A stretch of 64,000 bases of DNA from Microbacterium esteraromaticum (GTDB lineage Bacteria; Actinomycetota; Actinomycetes; Actinomycetales; Microbacteriaceae). The stretch covers positions 248,001 through 312,000 of the forward strand of contig NZ_CP043732.1 of the NCBI RefSeq assembly GCF_014084045.1, written 5' to 3'. Below, in pieces: positions 48,993 to 59,497 of this stretch (its first letter is position 1; the number at the start of each line of letters is the position of its first letter). The position numbers and the translations under genes were made by a program. The notes under the pieces were generated by a model. It worked only from the letters and a program-made list of their open reading frames with translations. It did not search any database and was not told where the DNA came from.

Positions 48993-49219
48993 CGTTCCTC
49001 TTGAAGATCGGGTGGGATTGTGAAGATTCGGGTGGGGGACCCCTCGGCCGCGTGTGCTGCGGCGCCGGATTCGATGTTAACGAGGCAGTCTGAGAAATAC
49101 CCAGACGCGCCCGGGCGTGCCATACTGATCCCGACCCGATGGCGGGTCACGGCGGGCAGCGTCCGCCGCTTCCATCACGAAGGATCGTCCGGCACGTACC
49201 TGCCGGTGAAGGAGAAACC

Positions 49220-50323
<1,104 letters not shown>

Positions 50324-50335
50324 CGAATCAGCACA

Positions 50336-50373
50336 CGCGGCGCGGGCGGACCTTCTGGGTCTCCCGCGCCGCG
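50336..50373 (+). terminator. Hairpin between the MsmK-like and DUF4032 genes
   Basis: An 11-bp GC-rich stem (CGCGGCGCGGG) encloses a second short stem (GACC/GGTC). It sits in the 67 bases between two co-directional genes. It may attenuate or stop transcription, so that the second gene is expressed at lower levels, or stabilise the upstream message. Confidence 0.6.
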
Positions 50374-50390
50374 GTGTTTCCGGAGGAATC

Positions 50391-51695
50391 ATGCAGGACT
50401 CCCTGCGCATCACGGCCAGCTCGGTCGACCCGGGGCTGCTCGGCCTGCCCTGGTCGACCCCGCTCGGCAAGTGGCCGTCCGAGCACATCGTGTCGCTGCC
50501 GAAGGGCCTTTCCCGTCATCTCGTGCGCTTCGCGGACCTGTCGGGTCGGGTGGTCGCGGTCAAGGAGACGACCGCCGACATGGCGCAGCGCGAGTACGAC
50601 ATGCTCGGCAACCTCGGCCGGCTCGACGTGCCGTGCGTGAGCAGGGTGGCCGTGATCGCGGGGCGGACGGATGCCGAAGGCAAGGCACTGCCCGCGGCGC
50701 TGGTGACCTCGCATCTGCGCTTCTCGATGCCCTACCGGGCCCTGTTCACCCAGGTGCTGCGTCCGGACACGGCGACCCGCCTGGTCGATGCGCTCGCGCT
50801 GCTGCTCGTCCGGCTGCACAACGTCGGGTTCTACTGGGGCGACGTGTCGCTGTCGAACACGCTGTTCCGGCGCGACGCAGGAGCGTTCGCGGCGTACCTG
50901 GTCGACGCCGAGACCGGGGAGCTGCACGAGGAGGGGCTGACCGACGGCCAGCGGGCGTACGATCTCGACCTGGCGCGCACCAACATCGCGGGCGAGATCA
51001 TGGATCTCGCGGCGGGCGGGCGGCTGGAGCGCGGCGTGGACGCGCTGGAGATCGCCGATGGCATCGTCTCGTCGTACCGCTCGCTGTGGGCCGCTCTCAC
51101 CGACGAGGAGTCGTTCTCGACCGGTGAGACGTGGCGGATCACCGAGCGCGTCGAGAAGCTCAACGCGCTCGGCTTCGACATCGACGAGATGTCGATGGTC
51201 ACGACGGCCGACGGCACCGTCGTGCGCATACAGCCGAAGGTGGTGGATGCCGGTCACCACCAGCGCCGGCTGATCCGCCTCACCGGTCTCGACGTCGAGG
51301 AGAACCAGGCGCGTCGGCTGCTCAACGACCTCGACGAGTTCCGGGTGCGCTCGACCAAGGCCTGGGCCGACGAGGAGATGTACGCGCACGAATGGCTGAC
51401 CCGGGTCTTCGAGCCCGTCGTGCGCGCGATCCCCTACGACCTGCGGGCCAAGCTCGAGCCCGCGGAGGTGTACCACCAGGTGCTGGAGCACCGCTGGTAT
51501 CTGTCGCAGGCCGAGTCTCGATCGGTGCCGATCGCAGAGGTGCTCACGAGCTACATCAACGACGTGCTGCGGCACCGCCGCGACGAGGCGACCATCATGG
51601 GTCCGCCCACCGAGACGATGAGCGTCCCCGTGATCACCGGCTCCGTCGAGGTCTCCGACGACACGGCTGCCGTCGACTGGCGCGACCTGGTCTGA
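50391..51695 (+). CDS. DUF4032 protein, kinase-like N-terminal domain
   Basis: A 434-residue protein. The first 250 residues have a lipopolysaccharide-kinase-like pattern: VVAVKETTADMAQREYDML (the Lys and Glu of a kinase N-lobe), VRLHNVGFYWGDVSLSNTLF, which resembles the catalytic loop (H-x-x-x-x-D-x-x-x-x-N), and AAYLVDAETGE for the metal-binding Asp. The C-terminal part is DUF4032. Its partner or substrate is not known. A good site, GGAGGAATC, lies before the ATG. It follows the MsmK-type ATPase. Confidence 0.84.
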   Translation: MQDSLRITASSVDPGLLGLPWSTPLGKWPSEHIVSLPKGLSRHLVRFADLSGRVVAVKETTADMAQREYDMLGNLGRLDVPCVSRVAVIAGRTDAEGKALPAALVTSHLRFSMPYRALFTQVLRPDTATRLVDALALLLVRLHNVGFYWGDVSLSNTLFRRDAGAFAAYLVDAETGELHEEGLTDGQRAYDLDLARTNIAGEIMDLAAGGRLERGVDALEIADGIVSSYRSLWAALTDEESFSTGETWRITERVEKLNALGFDIDEMSMVTTADGTVVRIQPKVVDAGHHQRRLIRLTGLDVEENQARRLLNDLDEFRVRSTKAWADEEMYAHEWLTRVFEPVVRAIPYDLRAKLEPAEVYHQVLEHRWYLSQAESRSVPIAEVLTSYINDVLRHRRDEATIMGPPTETMSVPVITGSVEVSDDTAAVDWRDLV

Positions 51696-51788
51696 GCACG
51701 GTCAGCGGCGCCCGCGCACGCGGTGCACGAGCATCTGCACCGGGACACGGGCGAGGTGCAGCCACCCGTCGCCTCGACGCCGCAGCCC

Positions 51789-53330
51789 TCAGCAGACCAC
51801 CGCCGACCCGTCGGACCTCGGGTCGCTGGCCGCCGTCATGCCGCCGAGACCGTCGAGCTCGATGAGATTCGCATGGCCGACGACGTCGCTCAGATCGGGG
51901 ATGCGCTTCACCGCGAGGCCGGTTCGGTCGAACTCTGCGACCAGCGCGGCATCGACGCCGTTCTCGACGGTGACCGTGTCGGGCGTGTCGCTCGGCGTCT
52001 GCCGCCCGACCAGCCACCGCGGACGAGTCACCGCCGCGGCGGGATCGGATCCGGTCAGCACGGCCTCCAGCAGCTGCGCGTGGATCTGCGGCTGTCCCTG
52101 CCCGCCCATCGTCGCCGACACCCAGCGCAGCTCTCCGCCGCGCTCGATGAGAACAGGCATCAGCGTATGACCCGGTCGCTTACCCGGCGCGAAGGCGTTC
52201 GCGGCCTCCGGATCGAGCGAGAACGAGGCACCGCGGTTCTGGAACAGCACGCCCGTGTGCGGATCGAGCACGACCGCGCCGAACTGGAAGTACACCGACT
52301 GGATGAGAGACACGGCGTATCCGTCGGCGCTGGCGACCGCGATGCCGACGGTGTCGCCCATCGGGCGGCCGCGGTACGGTGCGTCGACGCCGTCGGGGAC
52401 GCCCACGTCGAGCAGCTGCTCGCCGCTCAGGCCCCCGCGCATCGGGTCGGCGAGGAACTGGTCGCGCACCGCGTTGGTGCGCCGGAAGGCCTCGGCGAGC
52501 AGCACGGGATCGATGGCGCCCGATGCGTCGCTCGCCGCCGTCCAGGACTCTCGCACCGCTCGGAGAAGGGCGAAGCCCTGCGTGTTGGGGTTGCTGCTGA
52601 GCAGACGCAGATCGCCGACGTCGACCGACAGCGCCGGTCCGACCTCCGGCCGGTACTCGCTCAGATCGCGCGGCGAGAGCAGCGAGCCCACCTGGCGCAG
52701 AGTGGCCAGCCAGCGCTCTCCGACGGCTCCGGTGTAGAACTCGTCAGGGCCGCGCTCGGCCAGCCGCTCCAGGGTGCGGGCGAGCGCCGGCTGCCGGAAG
52801 GTCTCGCCGACGCCGAGCGGGCGGTCATCCGCGAAGAACACCTCCCGGCATCCCGGATCCGCTCTGAGTCCGGCGTCGAGGGCGAGGATGCCCTTGGCGA
52901 CCGAGCTGGGCATCGGCACGCCGTCGCGGGCGAGCGCAGCGGCCGGTTCGACCACCTCGCGCCAGGTCTTGGCTCCTCCGAGTGCGAGCAGCCGCTCCAG
53001 GCCGCGCACCGCGCCTGGCACCGTGATCGTGTCGACGCCGTACATCGGCAGCGCATCGCCGTGGCGCTCGCGCATCAGATCGACGGTGGCGCCCTGCGGC
53101 GCGGGGCCCGTGGCGTTCACCTCGATGACGCTGCCGTCCGGCGCGTGCACCAGGGCGACCAGGTCACTGCCCAGCGCCACATTGTTCGGGTAGGTGACGC
53201 AGAGCGCGAGTGCGGCGGCCACAGCGGCGTCGATCGCGTTTCCCCCTTCGCGCAGAATGCGCTCGCCCACCTGGGTGGCGGTGTGGTGGGGTGTCGAGAT
53301 GGCGCCGAATGACGCTGTGCGATGGTTCAT
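51789..53330 (-). CDS. Gamma-glutamyltransferase-family hydrolase
   Basis: This 513-residue Ntn-hydrolase of the gamma-glutamyltransferase family has ISTPHHTATQVGERILREGG at its start, NAIDAAVAAALALCVTYPN, SNPNTQGFALL and a late GGQGQPQIHAQ. The processing site is recognised at GDTVGIAVASADGYAVSLIQ, where Thr would be the nucleophile and the usual TTHFSV is replaced by TVGIAV. There is no signal peptide, so it acts in the cytoplasm. It lies at the end of the minus-strand operon and overlaps the PucR gene by four bases. HpxW (oxamate amidohydrolase) of purine catabolism is a related member, and an amide substrate other than glutathione is likely. Confidence 0.85.
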   Translation of the reverse strand: MNHRTASFGAISTPHHTATQVGERILREGGNAIDAAVAAALALCVTYPNNVALGSDLVALVHAPDGSVIEVNATGPAPQGATVDLMRERHGDALPMYGVDTITVPGAVRGLERLLALGGAKTWREVVEPAAALARDGVPMPSSVAKGILALDAGLRADPGCREVFFADDRPLGVGETFRQPALARTLERLAERGPDEFYTGAVGERWLATLRQVGSLLSPRDLSEYRPEVGPALSVDVGDLRLLSSNPNTQGFALLRAVRESWTAASDASGAIDPVLLAEAFRRTNAVRDQFLADPMRGGLSGEQLLDVGVPDGVDAPYRGRPMGDTVGIAVASADGYAVSLIQSVYFQFGAVVLDPHTGVLFQNRGASFSLDPEAANAFAPGKRPGHTLMPVLIERGGELRWVSATMGGQGQPQIHAQLLEAVLTGSDPAAAVTRPRWLVGRQTPSDTPDTVTVENGVDAALVAEFDRTGLAVKRIPDLSDVVGHANLIELDGLGGMTAASDPRSDGSAVVC

Positions 53331-55018
53331 TCTTCCCCCTGCATGGGCGGCTGCGCGCGCCTGCGACGCAGCTGATCGGCCTCTGCGCGTCGTGCGCGCA
53401 GATCGGTTGCGAGGATCGCGACCTGCAGCCGCAGGCACGTCTCCTCATCGTCGAGGCTGATGCCGAGCTGACGCTCGACGCGGTCCAGCTGCTCGTACAG
53501 CCATTGCCGTGAGACGAACGAGCGCTTGGCCGCCAGGGACTTGTTGCGACCTGCGAAGAGGAACGACCGAAGCGCGTCGACGAGCTCGCCGTCGCGTCCT
53601 CCCGCACCGCGCAGAGCCGCGAGGGTGTCGTCGCCGAACCGCTTCAGCCGAGGGTCGGACCCCAGCGAGAGGAGCAGCCCGTCGAGACCGAGGTCGGCAC
53701 GGTGCACGGCCCGCGCCTCGACGCCCAGCAGCGCTGCGATCTCCGCGGTCTCCCGCGCTTCGCGGAGGATGTCCCCCGCAGCCGGCGCACCCGGCCATGG
53801 CGAGGCGAGCCCCACCACCAGGTGCGCGAGTCCGATGCCGGACACCCCGCGCTCGATCTGCTCGGCTTCGACGCCGTCCGTGCGGCACACGAGCGCCACC
53901 AGCGCGTCGTGACCGAGCTGGGCGAGCATGATCGGCAGCGAGAGGCGCACGCAGACCGTGCGCAGTCCCGCTGCGAATCCGTGCAGCAGGTCGTGCTGCT
54001 CCCGGGCGCTCAGCGCATCCGGGTCGTGGATCCTCGCCCCGAGCGCGATCAGCGTGCCTGAGCCGACGGGGAAGCCGATCGCCTCGGCCGTCTCGGAAGC
54101 CTCGTCGGCGGCGCGACCACCGGCGATGAGCCCCTCGAGCAGCTCTCGCTGGGTCTTGGCGCCGAGGGCGCCCCGATCGCGAGCGACGAGCCGCCCGAGC
54201 GCCACGGTGGTCGCGGCGCGTTCGATGAGCATGACGAGCGTCGATCGCACCGAGCTCAACGGGTCCTGGTCGAGGCCACGTGGCAGGCTCGTGTCGGCCG
54301 CCGACATGATGATGAGCCGTCCCCAGTCGTCGCCCTTGATCCCGACGGTGGAGGTGAGCCACCCGGTGCGCGGATCGTAATCCGTGCGCCGTACGGCCCG
54401 GTGACGCTCGGTGTGCTCCGCCCATTCCGTGATCACGTCGCCACGGGGCCTTGGCCCCTCGGCGACCTCGAGAAGCTCATGGCGCAGGTCTTCGAGCACG
54501 ACGGGCCTGCCCGCGACGCGCGCGACCTCGTGCAGCAGGTCGGCCGCGGCGCTGCCGTCCATCACCATCGTGCGCATCATCTCGTGGATCTGCACGGACT
54601 GCTGCAGCTGCTCGACCTGGGCGTCGACGAGCCGGGCATGCACATCCTCCGTGATCGTGACGAATGCGGTGTGCCGGCGCAGCACGACGAGCGGGATCGA
54701 GTGCTCATCCGAGGCATCCATCATCGCGGCCGGCAGACTGCGGTCGAAGTGCGGGCCGAGCCCCACGATGATCGCGGCGACGTCCACGCTCGCGAGCGCG
54801 GCGATGTAGCCGCGCAGTCCCGCATCGTCCTCGGGGAGCGCGATGCCGGTGGTGAGGATCATCTCCTGTCCGCGCAGATGACCGGCGATGTCGGCCAGCT
54901 CGCTCACGTGCACCCAGCGCACGGGACGCGTGAGCCCCGTCGCGCCCGCGACGACAACGGGGTCCGCGGCGGCGAGCGACTCGAACTGGAGCACCTGCGC
55001 GACGCTCGGCAGCTGCAT
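53327..55018 (-). CDS. PucR-family transcriptional regulator
   Basis: A 563-residue regulator. The N-terminal PucR domain starts LPSVAQVLQFESLAAADPVV and includes RWVHVSELADIAGHLRGQEM. The middle is GAF/CdaR-like, and the C-terminus is the PucR helix-turn-helix (RSFVSRQWLYEQLDRVERQL, then DDEETCLRLQVAI). It typically activates genes for purine or other nitrogenous compounds. ATG 55018 is preferred over GTG 55042 because homologues start at this point; the site is weak. It is cotranscribed inside the catabolic operon, so it probably responds to a substrate or intermediate. Confidence 0.88.
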   Translation of the reverse strand: MQLPSVAQVLQFESLAAADPVVVAGATGLTRPVRWVHVSELADIAGHLRGQEMILTTGIALPEDDAGLRGYIAALASVDVAAIIVGLGPHFDRSLPAAMMDASDEHSIPLVVLRRHTAFVTITEDVHARLVDAQVEQLQQSVQIHEMMRTMVMDGSAAADLLHEVARVAGRPVVLEDLRHELLEVAEGPRPRGDVITEWAEHTERHRAVRRTDYDPRTGWLTSTVGIKGDDWGRLIIMSAADTSLPRGLDQDPLSSVRSTLVMLIERAATTVALGRLVARDRGALGAKTQRELLEGLIAGGRAADEASETAEAIGFPVGSGTLIALGARIHDPDALSAREQHDLLHGFAAGLRTVCVRLSLPIMLAQLGHDALVALVCRTDGVEAEQIERGVSGIGLAHLVVGLASPWPGAPAAGDILREARETAEIAALLGVEARAVHRADLGLDGLLLSLGSDPRLKRFGDDTLAALRGAGGRDGELVDALRSFLFAGRNKSLAAKRSFVSRQWLYEQLDRVERQLGISLDDEETCLRLQVAILATDLRARRAEADQLRRRRAQPPMQGEE

Positions 55019-55049
55019 CCGACTCGCCTTGCCCGGGTTCACCGCTCGG

Positions 55050-56213
55050 TCACCATTTCCGCACCAGCGTCCACAGCAGCTCTGCTCCCAGTTCGATATC
55101 GGCCAATGACACGTACTCGTCGGCGGTGTGCGCCTGGTCCGTGGCTCCGGGACCGAGCACCGTGCACGAGTCGCTGCCGGTGAGCGCGGCGATCATCGAC
55201 GCGTCGGTGTAGGCCTCATGCCCGTCTGCGCCGCCGATCTCCGGCTCTGCGCCAGTGTGCTCGACATAGGCCTCGACGAGGTCCCTGATGATCTTCGCAT
55301 CATCGGAGGCGCCGACGGGCGGACGACGCGCGCCCAGCAGCTCGATGGCGTACTCGGCGCCGGGGTGCTCGCGCATCACGGCGTCGGCGACGCGCTGCAC
55401 GATGCCGACGGCGTCTTCGGGGACCATCGGCGGCACGATGCGCAGATCGAACTCGGCTGTGGCACTTCCTGGCACGACATTCGTCGAGACGCCGCCGTGG
55501 AACGTGCCGCACGTGAATCGTGCACGACCGAGGATCCCGTCCTCGAACGGCAGCGCCGAGAAGGTCGTCTTGGCCCGCGTCATGATCTCGGCCAGAACGT
55601 GGTTCGCGTCGATGCCGAGGTGGGCTCGGCCCGCATGCGCCATCTTCCCGGTCACGGTGATCGTCAGCCAGCGAAGACCCATCTGGCGCTGACGAAGACG
55701 CATGCCCGTGGGCTCCGGGGCCAGCACCTGGTCGGTGGGCCGGATCAGTCCATCGCGCACGAGCTGGTGCGCTCCCAGCATCCCGGGCGCCTCCTCATCG
55801 ACGGTGGCCACCAGCACGACGTCCCCGCGAGGCTGTTCCCCGGTTCGCACGAGCGCATCGAGCAGACCGATGCCCAGCGCGAGACCGGCCTTCATGTCGC
55901 ACGCGCCCCGTCCGTAGATGCGTCCGTCATCGATCACCCCGCCCAGCGGCGGATAGGTCCACCCCTCTCCGATCGGGACGGTGTCCATGTGGCCGAGGAT
56001 CACGAGCCGGGGAGCATCCGGATCGCTCCCCGCGACCTGGGTGAGGATGTTGTCCCTTCCGGGCTCGACCTCGTGGCGCTGCACGGCGAGGCCGACCCGT
56101 TCCAGTCGCGAGACCACCCAGTCCGCGCACTCGGCCTCGAGGGGGCCGGGATTCTGGCTGTCGATGCTGATGAGGGTGCGGGTGTCTTCGACCACCGAGT
56201 CGACGTCGATCAT
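55050..56213 (-). CDS. M20-family amide hydrolase (ArgE/DapE type)
   Basis: The 387-residue zinc hydrolase has LGHMDTVPIGEG with the first His and Asp ligands, YGRGACDMKAGLA with the bridging Asp, ATVDEEAPGMLGA with the catalytic Glu pair, and a late AHTADEYVS with the terminal His. The dimerisation domain is present (KMAHAGRAHLGIDAN). The family removes N-acyl or carbamoyl groups from amino-acid-like compounds. It sits 31 bases before PucR and 65 bases beyond the SDR; that gap has no gene. In the cluster it could release an amino acid from an acylated intermediate. Confidence 0.86.
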   Translation of the reverse strand: MIDVDSVVEDTRTLISIDSQNPGPLEAECADWVVSRLERVGLAVQRHEVEPGRDNILTQVAGSDPDAPRLVILGHMDTVPIGEGWTYPPLGGVIDDGRIYGRGACDMKAGLALGIGLLDALVRTGEQPRGDVVLVATVDEEAPGMLGAHQLVRDGLIRPTDQVLAPEPTGMRLRQRQMGLRWLTITVTGKMAHAGRAHLGIDANHVLAEIMTRAKTTFSALPFEDGILGRARFTCGTFHGGVSTNVVPGSATAEFDLRIVPPMVPEDAVGIVQRVADAVMREHPGAEYAIELLGARRPPVGASDDAKIIRDLVEAYVEHTGAEPEIGGADGHEAYTDASMIAALTGSDSCTVLGPGATDQAHTADEYVSLADIELGAELLWTLVRKW

Positions 56214-56278
56214 GTCTCTTCTTTCATGCCAGAGCCGCTCCTTCGCGGAGCCGCGGTTCGGGGTTGGGCTGCGCGGGG

Positions 56279-57010
56279 CTAGTTCGGTGCGCCGTCGACG
56301 ACGAGCGACTGCCCGCTGATGCCGCTGGATCGGCGGGAGGCGAGGAAGGCGACGGCCTCGGCGACCTCGTCCACCGTGATCAGTCGACGGAAGGCCGAGT
56401 CTCCGGCGAACCGGTCGAGCATCGCTTCTGCGGAGGTCCCCTCCCTCTCGGCGACCGCCGCCGCGAGATCGCGCAGCAGCGGTGAGTCGACGTTCCCGGG
56501 ACAGACGGTGTTCGCCCGAGCCCCGCGCGCTGCGATCTCAGCCGCGAACGACTGCACGAAGCCGATCAGCCCGAACTTCGTCGAGCAGTACACCGCTCCG
56601 CCCGCCTCGCCCGTCAAGCCGGCGACGGATGCCAGGAAGACATACGCGTCCGGTGAGCACGACTCCTCGCAGGCCGCGGCGATGTGGAAGGCGCCCTGCA
56701 GATTGACGCGCTGCATCCGCTCGTACATCGACCAGTCGGTCTCCGCCACCGGTCCCGTGTAGTTGATCCCCACGGCCGACACCACGGCCGTTATGTCGGT
56801 GCAGGCCGCGGCGACGGCCCGGACGCTCTCGAGATCGCCGACGTCGCAGGACGCGAACGTGTGTCCCTCCCCCGGCAGGTCCGAGATCAGGTGGCCTCGG
56901 TCTCCCAGATCGGCGACGACCAGCTCATCGCCGTCGGCGGCCAGCCGACGACAGATCGCCAGTCCGATCGATCCCGTGCCGCCGAAGACGAGGACGCGCC
57001 GCGCGCTCAT
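56279..57010 (-). CDS. Short-chain dehydrogenase/reductase
   Basis: A 243-residue SDR. VLVFGGTGSIGLAICRRL is the nucleotide site, with VVADLGDRG after it favouring NAD. SAVGINYTGP, FLASVAGLTGEAGG and YCSTK supply the active-site Ser, Tyr and Lys. PGNVDSPLL follows. The start overlaps the end of the E1 beta gene by four bases (ATGA). Together these genes form a pathway that processes an oxidised carbon chain. Confidence 0.86.
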   Translation of the reverse strand: MSARRVLVFGGTGSIGLAICRRLAADGDELVVADLGDRGHLISDLPGEGHTFASCDVGDLESVRAVAAACTDITAVVSAVGINYTGPVAETDWSMYERMQRVNLQGAFHIAAACEESCSPDAYVFLASVAGLTGEAGGAVYCSTKFGLIGFVQSFAAEIAARGARANTVCPGNVDSPLLRDLAAAVAEREGTSAEAMLDRFAGDSAFRRLITVDEVAEAVAFLASRRSSGISGQSLVVDGAPN

Positions 57011-58017
57011 CGTCCCGCCCCTGACTCGCGGACGGCGCGCGCGATGCTGGCAGCGCTCGGAAGCACGGCCTGCTCGAGCGTCTTCGACGCCGGAACGGGC
57101 ACATTGGCCAGGCCATGCCTGCTGACGCTGTCGAGTCCATCCAGACCAAGCCGCTCGATCGCGCCGGTGATCAGCTCGCCGCTCAGCCCGAACCCGAGAT
57201 AGTCCTCGTCGACGACGAGCAGACGCCTCGTCTTGCGCAGCGATGCAGTGATGCCGTCCCAATCCAGCGGCACGACGCTGCGCAGATCGAGCACTTCGAC
57301 GTCGATGCCATCGAGGGCGAGCGCCTCCGCGGCGTCGAGCGCGTCGCCTACGCTTGCGCTCAGCGTGGCGATCGTGACATCGCGGCCCTCTCGCACCACG
57401 TGCGCTCGGTCGAGCGGAACCGTGTACCGCTCGCGCGGAACGTCGGTGCCGTGCGAGAAGCTCGAGGCCTTCTTGAGGAGGAGGCCCTTGTGCTCGATGA
57501 ACACCACGGGGTCGGGCGACTGGACAGCGGCCGCCATCATGCCCTTGCTGTCGTGCGGGCTCGACGGAGCGACCACGCGGAGGCCGGGCAGATGGGCGTA
57601 CAGCCCCCACAGCGTCTGGGAATGCTGAGCGGCCGATCCGATCGCGCCGCCCGCGGTCTTGATAACGATGGGCATCGGCGTCGCACCACCCGACATGTAC
57701 GGGTTCTTGGCTATGGCATTGAAAACCTGCTCGAGGCAGACGCCGATGAAGTCGGCGAACATGATCTCCACCACCGGCCGGTAGCCCTCCATGGCCAGGC
57801 CGACGGCCATGCCCGTGAAGGCCATCTCGGAGATGGGGGTGTCGAGCACCCGCTCGGCCCCGAAGGCCTTCTGCAGTCCACGGGTGCTGCCGAAGACCCC
57901 GCCTTGCCTGCCGACGTCCTCGCCGATGACGAGCACGTGCTCGTCGGCCTCCATCTCGAGCCGGAGGCCCTCGGCCACCGCCTGCGAGACGTTGATGTTC
58001 TGTCTGATCGCGTCCAT
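57007..58017 (-). CDS. 2-oxoacid/acetoin dehydrogenase E1 component, beta subunit
   Basis: The 336-residue protein has GEDVGRQGGVFGSTRGL at 34-50, ISEMAFTGMAVGLAMEGYRP with the Glu that activates thiamine diphosphate, and VEIMFADFIGVCLEQVFN. The C-terminal domain has VVDEDYLGFGLSGELI. ATG at 58017 follows GGAG by seven bases; GTG at 58023 is an alternative. It is partnered with the alpha gene. No E2 acyltransferase or E3 lies in the window. Confidence 0.88.
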   Translation of the reverse strand: MDAIRQNINVSQAVAEGLRLEMEADEHVLVIGEDVGRQGGVFGSTRGLQKAFGAERVLDTPISEMAFTGMAVGLAMEGYRPVVEIMFADFIGVCLEQVFNAIAKNPYMSGGATPMPIVIKTAGGAIGSAAQHSQTLWGLYAHLPGLRVVAPSSPHDSKGMMAAAVQSPDPVVFIEHKGLLLKKASSFSHGTDVPRERYTVPLDRAHVVREGRDVTIATLSASVGDALDAAEALALDGIDVEVLDLRSVVPLDWDGITASLRKTRRLLVVDEDYLGFGLSGELITGAIERLGLDGLDSVSRHGLANVPVPASKTLEQAVLPSAASIARAVRESGAGR

Positions 58018-58019
58018 GC

Positions 58020-59000
58020 TCACACTCCGGCCGGAAGATCGAGTCCTGATGCAAAGACGTGCCGCCTGGCCGTCTCCGGATCGGGGAAGGGATCGGCGAG
58101 CACGCGCTGTACCAGGCCGCCGATCTCGGCGCGCACCTCCTCATCGATGCGGGCGAGTTCGGGCTCGTCGGCCGCGCCGCTCTCCAGCAGCTCGGCGCGC
58201 GCCATCGCAAGCGGGTCGCGCTGCTCTCGACGGCTCTCCTTGTCGCCCTGGTCGCGGTACAGATCGAGGTCGCCCTCGTAGTGGCCGCGGAACCGGTAGC
58301 AGGTGGCCTCGACGATGACGGGCCCTCCCCCGGCGCGGGCCGAGTCGACCGCGTCGATGAACGCTTCGCGCACCCGCTCGTAGTCGAGCCCGTCGACACG
58401 GACGCCGCGTGCGCCGAAGGCGGCGGCCCGCTCGGCGATCGTTGCGGTAGCGCTCGCCTGGCTGAACGGCACGGATATCGCCCATTCGTTGTTCTCGACG
58501 ACGACCACCAGCGGCAGCTTCATCGCCCCGGCCATGTTCATGCTCTCCGCGAACCCTCCCGTGTTCACCGACCCGTCGCCGACGACCGCGACGGCGACCG
58601 CGTCATCGCCCCGCAGCCTCGCCGCGTATGCGTGCCCGAGCGCGACCGGGAGCGAACCGCCCACTATGCCGGTCGTCGAGAACCGGCGTGCCGGGTCGAA
58701 CAGGTGCATGTGCCCGCCGAAACCACCGCAGAGCCCGGTGGCGCGCTCGAAGATCTCGGCGAGCATCGGGTGCAGCGGAACGCCTTTGGCGATGGCATGC
58801 AGGTGGTTGCGGTGCGTGCTGACCATGGCGTCGCTGTCACGCAGCACCCCGGCGAGCGCGGCGCCGATCGCCTCCTGGCCGATCGCGAGGTGCACTTCGC
58901 CGTGGATGTGCCGCTCGGCCACTCCGCGGGCGCAGGCCTCCTCGAACTCGCGCATCAACCTCATCAGGCGATACGTCTCCGTCGACGTGCAGGGCATCAT
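58020..59000 (-). CDS. 2-oxoacid/acetoin dehydrogenase E1 component, alpha subunit
   Basis: The 326-residue protein is the TPP-binding E1 alpha. The cofactor motif is GDGSVNTGGFAESMNMA (about 150-166). HGEVHLAIGQEAIGAAL and THRNHLHAIAKG are conserved, with GFGGHMHLFD. It closely resembles the acetoin/pyruvate dehydrogenase type. The start overlaps the VOC gene's stop. A complete dehydrogenase would also require E2 and E3, which are absent here. Confidence 0.88.
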   Translation of the reverse strand: MMPCTSTETYRLMRLMREFEEACARGVAERHIHGEVHLAIGQEAIGAALAGVLRDSDAMVSTHRNHLHAIAKGVPLHPMLAEIFERATGLCGGFGGHMHLFDPARRFSTTGIVGGSLPVALGHAYAARLRGDDAVAVAVVGDGSVNTGGFAESMNMAGAMKLPLVVVVENNEWAISVPFSQASATATIAERAAAFGARGVRVDGLDYERVREAFIDAVDSARAGGGPVIVEATCYRFRGHYEGDLDLYRDQGDKESRREQRDPLAMARAELLESGAADEPELARIDEEVRAEIGGLVQRVLADPFPDPETARRHVFASGLDLPAGV

Positions 59001-59497
59001 TCTCCTCCCTCTGGGGTCCGCTCGTGCGGTTGCTCGATCTCGATCACGGTTCCCCCGCCGGTGCGGAAGTAGGCGGCAGGGCCCTCGTCGAACTCGACGA
59101 TCTCCCCGAGCATCCGGCCGCCTTCGTCACGGATCAGCTCGGCGGCGGCCGCGATGTCGTCGACGAGATAGGCGGTGTGGGCCACGCCGACGTGCACCGG
59201 CGCCGCCGGATCGGCGTCGTCAGGCACGGCATGCGCGCGGATGAGCTCGATACGGGTTCGCGTGCGCGGGTTGTACAGCTGCGCGAGATCGCACGAGACG
59301 CCGGGGATGCCGACCATGCGCGCGAACTGGTCGGCCATCCCGCGCACGCTGAAGCCGAGCTCGTAGCCGAGGGTGCGCCGGTAGAAGTCGATGTCGCCAT
59401 CGAAGTCGGCCGTCACGATGCCGGTGTGGTGCTGCGCCCGGATGCCGAGCAGCCCGCCGTGCGGGTGCAGCCGAGGCGATACGGATTCGGTCGTCAT
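58997..59497 (-). CDS. VOC-superfamily (glyoxalase/dioxygenase fold) protein
   Basis: A 166-residue protein with the paired beta-alpha-beta-beta-beta units of the vicinal oxygen chelate fold. HHTGIVTADFDGDIDFYRRT is the first module with a metal His, VGVAHTAYLVDDIAAAAELI the second His, and TVIEIEQPH contains the last Glu. Members are glyoxalases, ring-cleaving dioxygenases or epimerases (methylmalonyl-CoA epimerase). It starts with overlap of the SMP-30 gene. An isomerase or lyase for a pathway intermediate is the most that can be said. Confidence 0.8.
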   Translation of the reverse strand: MTTESVSPRLHPHGGLLGIRAQHHTGIVTADFDGDIDFYRRTLGYELGFSVRGMADQFARMVGIPGVSCDLAQLYNPRTRTRIELIRAHAVPDDADPAAPVHVGVAHTAYLVDDIAAAAELIRDEGGRMLGEIVEFDEGPAAYFRTGGGTVIEIEQPHERTPEGGE

